Shown in pieces: positions 43,274 through 52,674 of a stretch of 64,000 nucleotides of DNA; within the stretch, counting starts at the first letter, position 1; every line of letters starts with the position of its first letter. A program made the translations under genes and the position numbers. This DNA is from Phycomyces blakesleeanus NRRL 1555(-) (Eukaryota > Mucoromycota > Mucoromycetes > Mucorales > Phycomycetaceae). The stretch covers positions 496,001-560,000 of the forward strand of contig NW_017265187.1 of the NCBI RefSeq assembly GCF_001638985.1, given 5' to 3'. Under the pieces are notes generated by a model. The model made no database searches. It was not told where the DNA came from and saw only the letters and a program-made list of their open reading frames with translations.

Positions 43274-44768
43274 ATATTGTGTTAGCCAACCGACGATCAA
43301 GCCGTATACCAAGTAAGCCAGACCTACACGGACGTTTCGTTTCCGTTGTAGAGAAGTTTCCAGGCCAGACCTACGAGTGGTATTGCGCGAATGCGCTCGT
43401 ACTGTGTCTTCAGTGGTTCGCTGCTGATTACATAGCAATTTTTCGAAGTTGCACAAGTGTCTGGCAAGGCGGTTTTAGTGTGCGCGATGCGACTTTAGTC
43501 GATACTCTAGAGAGTGTAGCTTGCTGGAAGGTGTAGGCTGACGCGCAGCGCTGCCTTCTGGCTTGAATTTGCTCTCCACACCACTCTCAACATGGAGGAA
43601 AATAGTTGCCTATGAAGTGTTGTTCTACATAGGGTGAAACTGCCAGTCCTATGATGATCTAGGAGTTTCGTTCCTAGATTGTCCCCCTTCGTATATACTA
43701 GACCTACAGGAGACGTACGCACGCACGTTCTTTTGTATCGTGTCTACAGTCTTTGTTACTGTAACACTGGCAATTCTTGCGATTGCGAACGGCACTTTGT
43801 GCTCTAGTAGTATGACCATTAATTGCGCAAGAGTCTAGGGATTTGGTTCTTGTGTGTGTGCTGGTGCAAGCCAGTGCTTAAGAGAGAAGAAGCCAGCTAT
43901 GAGAGTGAATGCTGACGTGCAGCGCTGCAGGATGGCTGGTAGAGACTCTCCACACTACCCTTGGCATGGAGGAAGATAAGTTCCTATGAAGTGTCAGTTG
44001 CTATAGGGTATGACCAATGAAGTATTTTCCACCGGGCGTTTCGTTCCCAGGTGGCGCGCGTTCTTTTCTAGACCTACAAGAAGTCATTGCACGGAATGTA
44101 CTCTTGTACTGTGTCTTCAGTGGTTCGCTGCTGATGTACATAGCAATTTTTTAAATTGCATAAGTGTCTAGCCGAGTTGGTTCTTGTGTGCGCGATGCGG
44201 TTGCGGTGTCAGCCGATACTCTAGAGAAAGCTAGCTGGTTGTAAAGGTGTAGGCTGACGTGCAGCGCTGCCTGAGCACTGGTTATCTTTCTCCACACTAC
44301 CTTTGTCACTATTGAGGAGATTCTGTCTCCGAGGAAATACTGGCGTCAAAAGGTAAAACCAACAGATTCCTTTATCTCTCTGGGCGTTTAGTTCCCAGAT
44401 GGGACCCCATTTCTTTCTAGACCTACAAGGGGACATTGCACGGAATGCACCTTTGTACATTGCAAGTATTTATACTTGCGCCAAGTGTCTAGCCGAGCTA
44501 GTTTGTCGTGCGTTTGATGCAGTTGCGGTTGCCAACTCGTACTTCAGAGAAAGATGGTTAGTTGAGAGGGTGTAGGCTGACGTGCAGCGCTGCCTGATCA
44601 CTAGCTGTCGATCTCCGCACCACCCTTAACATGGAGGAAGATAAGTTCCTGTGAAGTGTTATTGTTCAAAGGGTAAACTAGTTCATTTTCCCTCCCCGCT
44701 GTCAGATCAGGTCTTCGTCCTGGGGAGGACGGATCTACTTTTATAAGTAGTGAACTAAGAATCTGACA
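43274..44768 (+). ncRNA. Candidate structured repeat RNA, unit 1 (repeats r0-r4)
   Basis: A partial repeat (43320) and four repeats start AGACCTAC at 43367, 43700, 44070 and 44419, mostly preceded by a pyrimidine-rich TCTAG. Shared blocks: invariant GCAGCGCTGC; GTGTCTAG; CTCCACAC; CATGGAGGA. Hairpins in corresponding places have covarying arms. Terminal hairpins: CGGA/TCCG (43324-43351), ATCTAGGA/TCCTAGAT (43657-43679), CACCGGG/CCCAGGTG (44030-44053), TCTGGG/CCCAGA (44379-44399), CAGG/CCTG (44708-44722), mostly around a GTTTCGTT loop. Early hairpins: GCAATTT/AAGTTGC (43435), GCAAT/ATTGC (43770), GCAATTT/AAATTGC (44143), GCAAGTA/TACTTGC (44462). No long ORF is conserved. I know no matching family. 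Confidence 0.6.
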
Positions 44769-47168
44769 TAATTTTTTTTCTCGTTTTTTTTTTGCTAATA
44801 AATATAATATATTATTTAGCCTTGATTTTAATTTTTTTTTTATTAATAAAAACCAAATCTTTCTAAACCATTCCAATTGAGCTCTATTTTAACAATGATT
44901 GTAATAAGCATTTCCCTATTAATAAAAGCTAGATATGTATGTAATAATTTAATTGAGTAAAAACACACTAAGATAGATATGATAAGTGAGTATGGTGAGA
45001 CAGGAGAGATTTGATTCGATTGAAGTAAAAGACAGAAGAATAATGTGAGTGATTATATTTAAAGATATACTAGAAGTTGGAAGCTTTGAAAGTTGTGTCT
45101 GATGGGATGTGATCATTGGGATCGAAGAAGAGGCTGGAAATATAAGCATATGAATATTGTGTGTGAGCGAAAGTTGAAAGCCATGCCTGAGAATGGTGAT
45201 ATATGAAACCTTAGACTTAGAGGAATATAATGTATGGTTTTGGAGTGTCAATTTTTTTTTATATGGCTATGATTTTGAGCTGTATCTTGTAGTGGTAATA
45301 AAAAAAAAGATATGTTATGGTTGTTGGTGTCAATTCTGATAGTATTTTGAAGTTGATGTTAGTAGTGTCAAAAAAAAAAGCGATATGTTATGGTTGCTGG
45401 TGTTAGTTTTGATAGCATTCTGAAGTTGGTGCCGATTCCAGTAGATTTGTAAAGTCAATGTATGCATGGAGGTTTGACTGAGGATTCCCGAAATGAATGA
45501 GGTATGTAAAAAGAAGATTCAAGACATTGCTAAAAAAAAAAAAAAAAATTTTTTTTGTTTCTGTTGCGGCTCTGTTAAGGTTATTTCTGATAGACAGTCC
45601 TCTCCAAACAGTATTGACTGAACACTAGACAGTATTTCAACCTTTGTATGGGTGGTAGTGTCACTGTGGATTAGCCTGCTATGTTTCTTTCTCTTATGGG
45701 TACACATAGGCTGTTTGCACCACAAATTGATAATGTCAGTCTACAAAAAGACTTTTGTAAGCCGTAGACTCTAATTTATTAGTGAGTATCTACACAGTCT
45801 ACAAGAAGACATACAAAGCAAACCACCTTATACTCTATATTTTATTATGGCACAGCCAAGGTATTGGCAGACAAGCTGGTGTGTGCGTCTTTATATAAAG
45901 AAAGACTGGGATTTATACAGTACACTTATACATTTTGAAGACAGGTATTTAACCCAAAAAAAGAAAAAAATGCCCTGATAAATTTAAATTTTCCAAATAT
46001 AGTATCGAGCCCGCAAAGATATCGACGAGAAATGCGTTGGTACCCACAGCCAAAGATTGCGGGATCGAAACCTCTTTTAACCGCATTTTAAATTTTTCAA
46101 TTTTTTCATTTTTTCATTTTTTTCATTTTTTTCAATTTTTTACTTCTTTACACCAATTTACTCTCATACTTTTAATAAATAGATTTGAGACAAAGACTTC
46201 AAGTATGTTATTTAATATAACACATAAAAAGTATCCTATGTATTTTTCTTTTTTTCTAAAGCCTAATATAGAATATTATAACATATATTACACAGCCATC
46301 CATTTTAAGAGTGTCTGTCAATTTCACTATCCTTTTTCTTTTTTTTTCTTTTTTTACTTTGTATATGTCTTGGGTTTTGTGCAGATGCTCCAATTAGTGC
46401 TTTTTTGTATACATAAGCATAGAGTTCTCTTTTGTATGTAAATACTATATATTTGTTTCAAGACAAAATCTTACCGAGTTTTGAATATACTAAAAGAAAG
46501 CTTTTTGAAGTCGGATCGAATAGTATATTTTAATTCAAGGTACACAGTCTTAGATAAGATTTAGATATGTGCCACCATTAAATAAATTGTCCAAGGACGG
46601 ATCAAAACTCGACTTAACGAGTGTAGATTTGTGCACAGCTGGTGGGTTAATCCAGTTCTTACTAAGTAGCAGAAGAAAAAATAAGTGTCTAATATATTGT
46701 CTAAGAATTTTGAAATAATATACAATTCAATTGATACACATTTCTGTCTGCATAAGTGAACCCAGTTTTTTAATCCAAATAATGGGCTATATATATATTC
46801 TGAAGATATGGTCTCCACATTTAATATCTGATTTGAATGACAAAGAAGGTCTCACAGCCTCAAATATATGCCTACTAATATACAATATTTAATAAAGAAT
46901 AATACTTTAAAAGAATAAAATTTCAATTGGTATATAGTAATGCTGTAAAGTTGCAAAAACCGAAGCTAATATCAAATTAACGTGGAGTAAATTTGATTAA
47001 AGACGATCGATTCTTTCAATATACTCATACAACAAGCTCTACAGCTATAAAATCTTTAGGATCGTGTCTTTATTAAATTTGTCTATATAATTGATTTAAT
47101 AGACATTTATGGGAATCAGCCATTTTTGTCTCAGCTAAAAATTTTTAAGGGGTGCATGCATATTTGAC
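44769..47168. other. AT-rich tail of array unit 1, no gene seen
   Basis: Begins with T8 and T10 runs right after r4 (44771-44795), which could act as a terminator. Includes the direct repeat at 45301-45445, an A17T8 palindrome near 45532-45557, a T6CA-type microsatellite at 46090-46140, and the inverted pair CCCGCAA/TTGCGGG at about 46011-46051. Open frames on either strand look fortuitous. Confidence 0.5.
45301..45445 (+). repeat. Direct repeat of about 74 bp, two copies
   Basis: Two diverged copies of an A-run followed by GATATGTTATGGTTG(T/C)TGGT and GAAGTTG(A/G)TG. Repeated identically in unit 2 at 49772-49916. Confidence 0.7.
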
Positions 47169-47403
47169 ATGATGACTTCAGCACTTCTCACAGCCCTCAA
47201 TCAAAAGTATATCAATAGTGCAAGAGTGCGCAGCAAATTTTTCTCTCTTTTACCTCTTTCCTACACTTTCCGCCTGGTCCAAAAGATATGTATCTTCTTC
47301 TTCTTTGCCTTTCTACTAGAATATATTTATCCATCTACTTTGCTAGCAGTGACGAGTGTCCGTGTTTCTGTCCATGGGGTTTTTGTGCCTCCGTACTCTT
47401 TCG
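47169..47403 (+). other. Array exon a (upstream exon of unit 2)
   Basis: Ends at a GTAAGC donor at 47404. In one frame an ATG at 47288 gives a hydrophobic start (MYLLLLCLS) and a Cys-rich run (ECPCFCPWGFC) that splices in frame into exon b, but unit 2 exon b then meets TAA. Another frame is open from 47169 (MMTSALLTALN). The true 5' end is unknown and coding is unproven. An identical copy is at 51640-51874. Confidence 0.35.
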
Positions 47404-47456
47404 GTAAGCTCTTTTTTTTTCTTTTACTAAGCTTTATCTAAATATTCATTCTTTAG
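47404..47456 (+). other. Array intron a (spanning the unit boundary)
   Basis: 53 nt: GTAAGCTC, pyrimidine run, TTTTACTAAGC, ... CATTCTTTAG. The unit boundary falls inside it, so tandem duplication keeps a full set of splice sites. Confidence 0.7.
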
Positions 47457-47562
47457 ATGGGTGTATACACACCGGTATATGTCTGTTTGCGGAGCTGTGG
47501 GGAGTGAGCAATCGTTTCCTGTGGTAAAAAAAAGAGTTTAACTCTTTTCTGAAGCTCTTTGG
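47457..47562 (+). ncRNA. Array exon b, unit 2
   Basis: 106 nt. Five substitutions from unit 1. They turn AAAGAGTT..AACCCTTT into a longer perfect inverted repeat (AAAAGAGTT/AACTCTTTT) while creating TAA in the frame open in unit 1; this favours an RNA role or loss of coding in this unit. Confidence 0.45.
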
Positions 47563-47618
47563 GTAAGCTCAATATTATATTCTGTACTCTACTCAACATT
47601 TACTAACTATTTTTTTAG
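47563..47618 (+). other. Array intron b, unit 2
   Basis: 56 nt with GTAAGC donor, TTTACTAAC branch site and TTTTAG acceptor. Confidence 0.8.
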
Positions 47619-47689
47619 GTGGGAGTATATATGCACCGGTATGTATTTCTATTTGAAGTAGCTATAGCGCCAGCCATGGAGGTCTTTTG
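47619..47689 (+). ncRNA. Array exon c, unit 2
   Basis: 71 nt, same length as in unit 1. Splicing at its end would create TGA in the candidate coding frame, unlike unit 1. Confidence 0.45.
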
Positions 47690-47745
47690 GTAAGTTCCTT
47701 ATTAATACTATTACTATATCAGACTTTGACTAACAATCTATTTAG
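47690..47745 (+). other. Array intron c, unit 2
   Basis: 56 nt, identical to unit 1 intron c. Confidence 0.8.
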
Positions 47746-49239
47746 ATATTGTGTTAGCCAACCGACGATCAAGCCGTATATCAAGTAAGCCAGACCTACA
47801 CGGACGTTTCGTTTCCGTTGTAGAGAAGTTTCCAGGCCAGACCTACGAGTGGTATTGCGCGAATGCGCTCGTACTGTGTCTTCAGTGGTTCGCTGCTGAT
47901 TGCATAGCAATTTTTCGAAGTTGCACAAGTGTCTGGCAAGGCGGTTTTAGTGTGCGCGATGCGACTTTAGTCGATACTCTAGAGAGTGTAGCTTGCTGGA
48001 AGGTGTAGGCTGACGCGCAGCGCTGCCTTCTGGCTTGAATTTGCTCTCCACACCGCCCTCAACATGGAGGAAAATAGTTGCCTATGAAGTGTTGTTCTAC
48101 ATAGGGTGAAACCGTCAGTTCTATGATGATCTAGGAGTTTCGTTCCTAGGTTGTCCCCCTTCGTATATACTAGACCTACAGAAGACGTACGCACGCACGT
48201 TCTTTTGTATCGTGTCTACAGTCTTTGTCACTGTAGCACTGGCGATTCTTGCGATTGCGAACGGCACTTGTGCTCTAGTAGTATGACCATTAATTGCGCG
48301 AGAGTCTAGGGATTTGGTTCTTGTGTGTGTGCTGGTGCAAGCCAGTGCTTAAGAGAGAAGAAACCAGCTATGAGAGTGAAGGCTGACGTGCAGCGCTGCA
48401 GGATGGCTGGTAGAGACTCTCCACACTACCCTTGGCATGGAGGAAGATAAGTTCCTATGAAGTGTCAGTTGCTATAGGGTATGACCAATGAAGTATTTTC
48501 CACCGGGCGTTTCGTTCCCAGGTGGCGCGCGTTCTTTTCTAGACCTACAAGATGTCATTGCACGGAATGTACTCTTGTACTGTGTCTTCAGTGGTTCGCT
48601 GCTGATGTACATAGCAATTTTTTAAATTGCATAAGTGTCTAGCCGAGTTGGTTCTTGTGTGCGCGATGCGGTTGCGGTGTCAGCCGATACTCTAGAGAAA
48701 GCTAGCTGGTTGTAAAGGTGTAGGCTGACGTGCAGCGCTGCCTGAGCACTGGTTATCTTTCTCCACACTACCTTTGTCACTATTGAGGAGATTCTGTCTC
48801 CGAGGAAATACTGGCGTCAAAAGGTAAAACCAACAGATTCCTTTATCTCTCTGGGCGTTTAGTTCCCAGATGGGACCCCATTTCTTTCTAGACCTACAAG
48901 GGGACATTGCACGGAATGCACCTTTGTACATTGCAAGTATTTATACTTGCGCCAAGTGTCTAGCCGAGCTAGTTTGTCGTGCGTTTGATGCAGTTGCGGT
49001 TGCCAACTCGTACTTCAGAGAAAGATGGTTAGTTGAGAGGGTGTAGGCTGACGTGCAGCGCTGCCTGATCACTAGCTGTCGATCTCCGCACCACCCTTAA
49101 CATGGAGGAAGATAAGTTCCTGTGAAGTGTTATTGTTCAAAGGGTAAACTAGTTCATTTTCCCTCCCCGCTGTCAGATCAGGTCTTCGTCCTGGGGAGGA
49201 CGGATCTACTTTTATAAGTAGTGAACTAAGAATCTGACA
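47746..49239 (+). ncRNA. Candidate structured repeat RNA, unit 2
   Basis: Same organisation as 43274-44768. Several differences from unit 1 keep pairing: the ATCTAGGA/TCCTAGAT stem becomes ..TAGGT with a U-A to U-G change, and GCAAT/ATTGC becomes GCGAT/ATTGC (A-U to G-U). One change restores GGCTGACG to the form seen in other repeats. From r3 on the units look identical. Confidence 0.6.
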
Positions 49240-51639
49240 TAATTTTTTTTCTCGTTTTTTTTTTGCTAATAAATATAATATATTATTTAGCCTTGATTTT
49301 AATTTTTTTTTTATTAATAAAAACCAAATCTTTCTAAACCATTCCAATTGAGCTCTATTTTAACAATGATTGTAATAAGCATTTCCCTATTAATAAAAGC
49401 TAGATATGTATGTAATAATTTAATTGAGTAAAAACACACTAAGATAGATATGATAAGTGAGTATGGTGAGACAGGAGAGATTTGATTCGATTGAAGTAAA
49501 AGACAGAAGAATAATGTGAGTGATTATATTTAAAGATATACTAGAAGTTGGAAGCTTTGAAAGTTGTGTCTGATGGGATGTGATCATTGGGATCGAAGAA
49601 GAGGCTGGAAATATAAGCATATGAATATTGTGTGTGAGCGAAAGTTGAAAGCCATGCCTGAGAATGGTGATATATGAAACCTTAGACTTAGAGGAATATA
49701 ATGTATGGTTTTGGAGTGTCAATTTTTTTTTATATGGCTATGATTTTGAGCTGTATCTTGTAGTGGTAATAAAAAAAAAGATATGTTATGGTTGTTGGTG
49801 TCAATTCTGATAGTATTTTGAAGTTGATGTTAGTAGTGTCAAAAAAAAAAGCGATATGTTATGGTTGCTGGTGTTAGTTTTGATAGCATTCTGAAGTTGG
49901 TGCCGATTCCAGTAGATTTGTAAAGTCAATGTATGCATGGAGGTTTGACTGAGGATTCCCGAAATGAATGAGGTATGTAAAAAGAAGATTCAAGACATTG
50001 CTAAAAAAAAAAAAAAAAATTTTTTTTGTTTCTGTTGCGGCTCTGTTAAGGTTATTTCTGATAGACAGTCCTCTCCAAACAGTATTGACTGAACACTAGA
50101 CAGTATTTCAACCTTTGTATGGGTGGTAGTGTCACTGTGGATTAGCCTGCTATGTTTCTTTCTCTTATGGGTACACATAGGCTGTTTGCACCACAAATTG
50201 ATAATGTCAGTCTACAAAAAGACTTTTGTAAGCCGTAGACTCTAATTTATTAGTGAGTATCTACACAGTCTACAAGAAGACATACAAAGCAAACCACCTT
50301 ATACTCTATATTTTATTATGGCACAGCCAAGGTATTGGCAGACAAGCTGGTGTGTGCGTCTTTATATAAAGAAAGACTGGGATTTATACAGTACACTTAT
50401 ACATTTTGAAGACAGGTATTTAACCCAAAAAAAGAAAAAAATGCCCTGATAAATTTAAATTTTCCAAATATAGTATCGAGCCCGCAAAGATATCGACGAG
50501 AAATGCGTTGGTACCCACAGCCAAAGATTGCGGGATCGAAACCTCTTTTAACCGCATTTTAAATTTTTCAATTTTTTCATTTTTTCATTTTTTTCATTTT
50601 TTTCAATTTTTTACTTCTTTACACCAATTTACTCTCATACTTTTAATAAATAGATTTGAGACAAAGACTTCAAGTATGTTATTTAATATAACACATAAAA
50701 AGTATCCTATGTATTTTTCTTTTTTTCTAAAGCCTAATATAGAATATTATAACATATATTACACAGCCATCCATTTTAAGAGTGTCTGTCAATTTCACTA
50801 TCCTTTTTCTTTTTTTTTCTTTTTTTACTTTGTATATGTCTTGGGTTTTGTGCAGATGCTCCAATTAGTGCTTTTTTGTATACATAAGCATAGAGTTCTC
50901 TTTTGTATGTAAATACTATATATTTGTTTCAAGACAAAATCTTACCGAGTTTTGAATATACTAAAAGAAAGCTTTTTGAAGTCGGATCGAATAGTATATT
51001 TTAATTCAAGGTACACAGTCTTAGATAAGATTTAGATATGTGCCACCATTAAATAAATTGTCCAAGGACGGATCAAAACTCGACTTAACGAGTGTAGATT
51101 TGTGCACAGCTGGTGGGTTAATCCAGTTCTTACTAAGTAGCAGAAGAAAAAATAAGTGTCTAATATATTGTCTAAGAATTTTGAAATAATATACAATTCA
51201 ATTGATACACATTTCTGTCTGCATAAGTGAACCCAGTTTTTTAATCCAAATAATGGGCTATATATATATTCTGAAGATATGGTCTCCACATTTAATATCT
51301 GATTTGAATGACAAAGAAGGTCTCACAGCCTCAAATATATGCCTACTAATATACAATATTTAATAAAGAATAATACTTTAAAAGAATAAAATTTCAATTG
51401 GTATATAGTAATGCTGTAAAGTTGCAAAAACCGAAGCTAATATCAAATTAACGTGGAGTAAATTTGATTAAAGACGATCGATTCTTTCAATATACTCATA
51501 CAACAAGCTCTACAGCTATAAAATCTTTAGGATCGTGTCTTTATTAAATTTGTCTATATAATTGATTTAATAGACATTTATGGGAATCAGCCATTTTTGT
51601 CTCAGCTAAAAATTTTTAAGGGGTGCATGCATATTTGAC
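49240..51639. other. AT-rich tail of array unit 2, no gene seen
   Basis: Identical by eye to 44769-47168; the same short repeats and homopolymer runs. Confidence 0.5.
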
Positions 51640-51926
51640 ATGATGACTTCAGCACTTCTCACAGCCCTCAATCAAAAGTATATCAATAGTGCAAGAGTGC
51701 GCAGCAAATTTTTCTCTCTTTTACCTCTTTCCTACACTTTCCGCCTGGTCCAAAAGATATGTATCTTCTTCTTCTTTGCCTTTCTACTAGAATATATTTA
51801 TCCATCTACTTTGCTAGCAGTGACGAGTGTCCGTGTTTCTGTCCATGGGGTTTTTGTGCCTCCGTACTCTTTCGGTAAGCTCTTTTTTTTTCTTTTACTA
51901 AGCTTTATCTAAATATTCATTCTTTA
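51640..51926 (+). other. Array exon a, second copy, with the 3' boundary
   Basis: Exon a (to 51874), donor GTAAGC at 51875 and the 29-bp boundary (51898-51926). The sequence breaks off one base before the AG acceptor would complete (CTTTA then TCACTGC), so the next exon is missing. Confidence 0.6.
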
Positions 51927-51927
51927 T

Positions 51928-52472
51928 CACTGCAAAAATCACCCATTTTTATTTGCGGCCAAATAGAAAACTATCTGGTGAAAATTTGAAAAAATCCACC
52001 TCAATTGACTTTATTTTATTTTATCGGCAATGATACTCATAAGAGTTTTTCATTGGTTGTTGATTCGATTGCACCTTTTTACGATTTTTTTTTTACTATA
52101 AAAAGAATTAAATAAAATATGTTCCTGAGACTTTTTCCATTATTGTTAATTTTTTCAAACCTAAAAGCTTAATAATATGTCTATCTTCAACAACTGAGGT
52201 ATTCGGGATTGTTTATGGGTTAGTATCTCAATAATGGGAAAAGTAGATACTGTGAGAGTGTTATTTATTAAAGAGACAAAATAATATTGTTTATATCTGC
52301 TACTATTCAAATCCCTGTAATTCAAATCCCTGTTGTGTAATGGTTGGTTTACACTGTATGAGTGTGTTGTGTACGTGTGCCTGATGTGTAACAGTTCCGG
52401 AGATTGTTAACTTGCCAGGTTCATTAGCAAGAAGGAACCAGTGTTTGGTTGTAGGGTCTGTTCTTCACTCAA
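51928..52472. other. 5' leader of the Plavaka-type element
   Basis: AT-rich, no open frame. The first ATG used for the transposase is at 52473, though in-frame codons continue upstream to about 52440. Confidence 0.4.
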
Positions 52473-52636
52473 TTGTGGTGTGTATACCACAACAACAACC
52501 AAAAGAAATGCAAATGCTCGGTTTGCGCAATCCATTACAAAGGATTTGTTATGGTATCTCCTCAGACATTCCGAAGACATGCTGACAATGATAAAATTCG
52601 ACTCTTTGTTGCTCCTTTTTCTTGTAAGCCAAGAGT

Positions 52637-52674
<38 letters not shown>

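Larger units (their letters stand above)
42951..47426 (+). repeat. Tandem duplication, unit 1 (about 4.47 kb)
   Basis: Direct repeat of 47427-51897. The first ~1.13 kb differs from unit 2 by roughly 28 substitutions plus short indels, while I see no difference over the remaining ~3.3 kb. Each unit contains small exons with canonical introns, four ~350-bp subrepeats, and a long AT-rich tail ending in the next unit's first exon. Unit 1 lacks its own upstream exon because the chromovirus LTR replaces it. Confidence 0.95.
47427..51897 (+). repeat. Tandem duplication, unit 2 (about 4.47 kb)
   Basis: Second copy of 42951-47426 in the same orientation. From about 48552 to the end it appears identical to unit 1. 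It ends at the third 29-bp boundary (51898-51926), after which unrelated sequence begins. Confidence 0.95.

Noticed and set aside
44150..44210. tRNA-like A-box word TAGCCGAGTTGG with an upstream GGTTCGCTGC resembling a B box
   Set aside because: The order is reversed (B before A), no cloverleaf arms can be paired, and the other repeats do not keep either word.
43247..44876. Short open frames on both strands in the array (for example 43247-43456 minus and 43279-43536 plus)
   Set aside because: They overlap intron c and repeat hairpins, differ from repeat to repeat, and the few differences between units change amino acids. They look like chance frames over a structured repeat.
46010..46060. 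Possible tRNA around GATCGAAAC
   Set aside because: The T-arm stem does not pair (GCGGG against CCTCT) and no acceptor stem is present.
45519..51289. Frames at 45519-45725, 46037-46441, 46561-46818 and their unit 2 twins as genes
   Set aside because: Composition follows T-rich or A-rich runs, no domain or splice context, and identity between units reflects the recent duplication rather than selection.
42951..51926. CRISPR-like or viroid-like array
   Set aside because: Repeat units are hundreds of bases with spliceosomal introns and no short identical repeats with unique spacers; no hammerhead core found.
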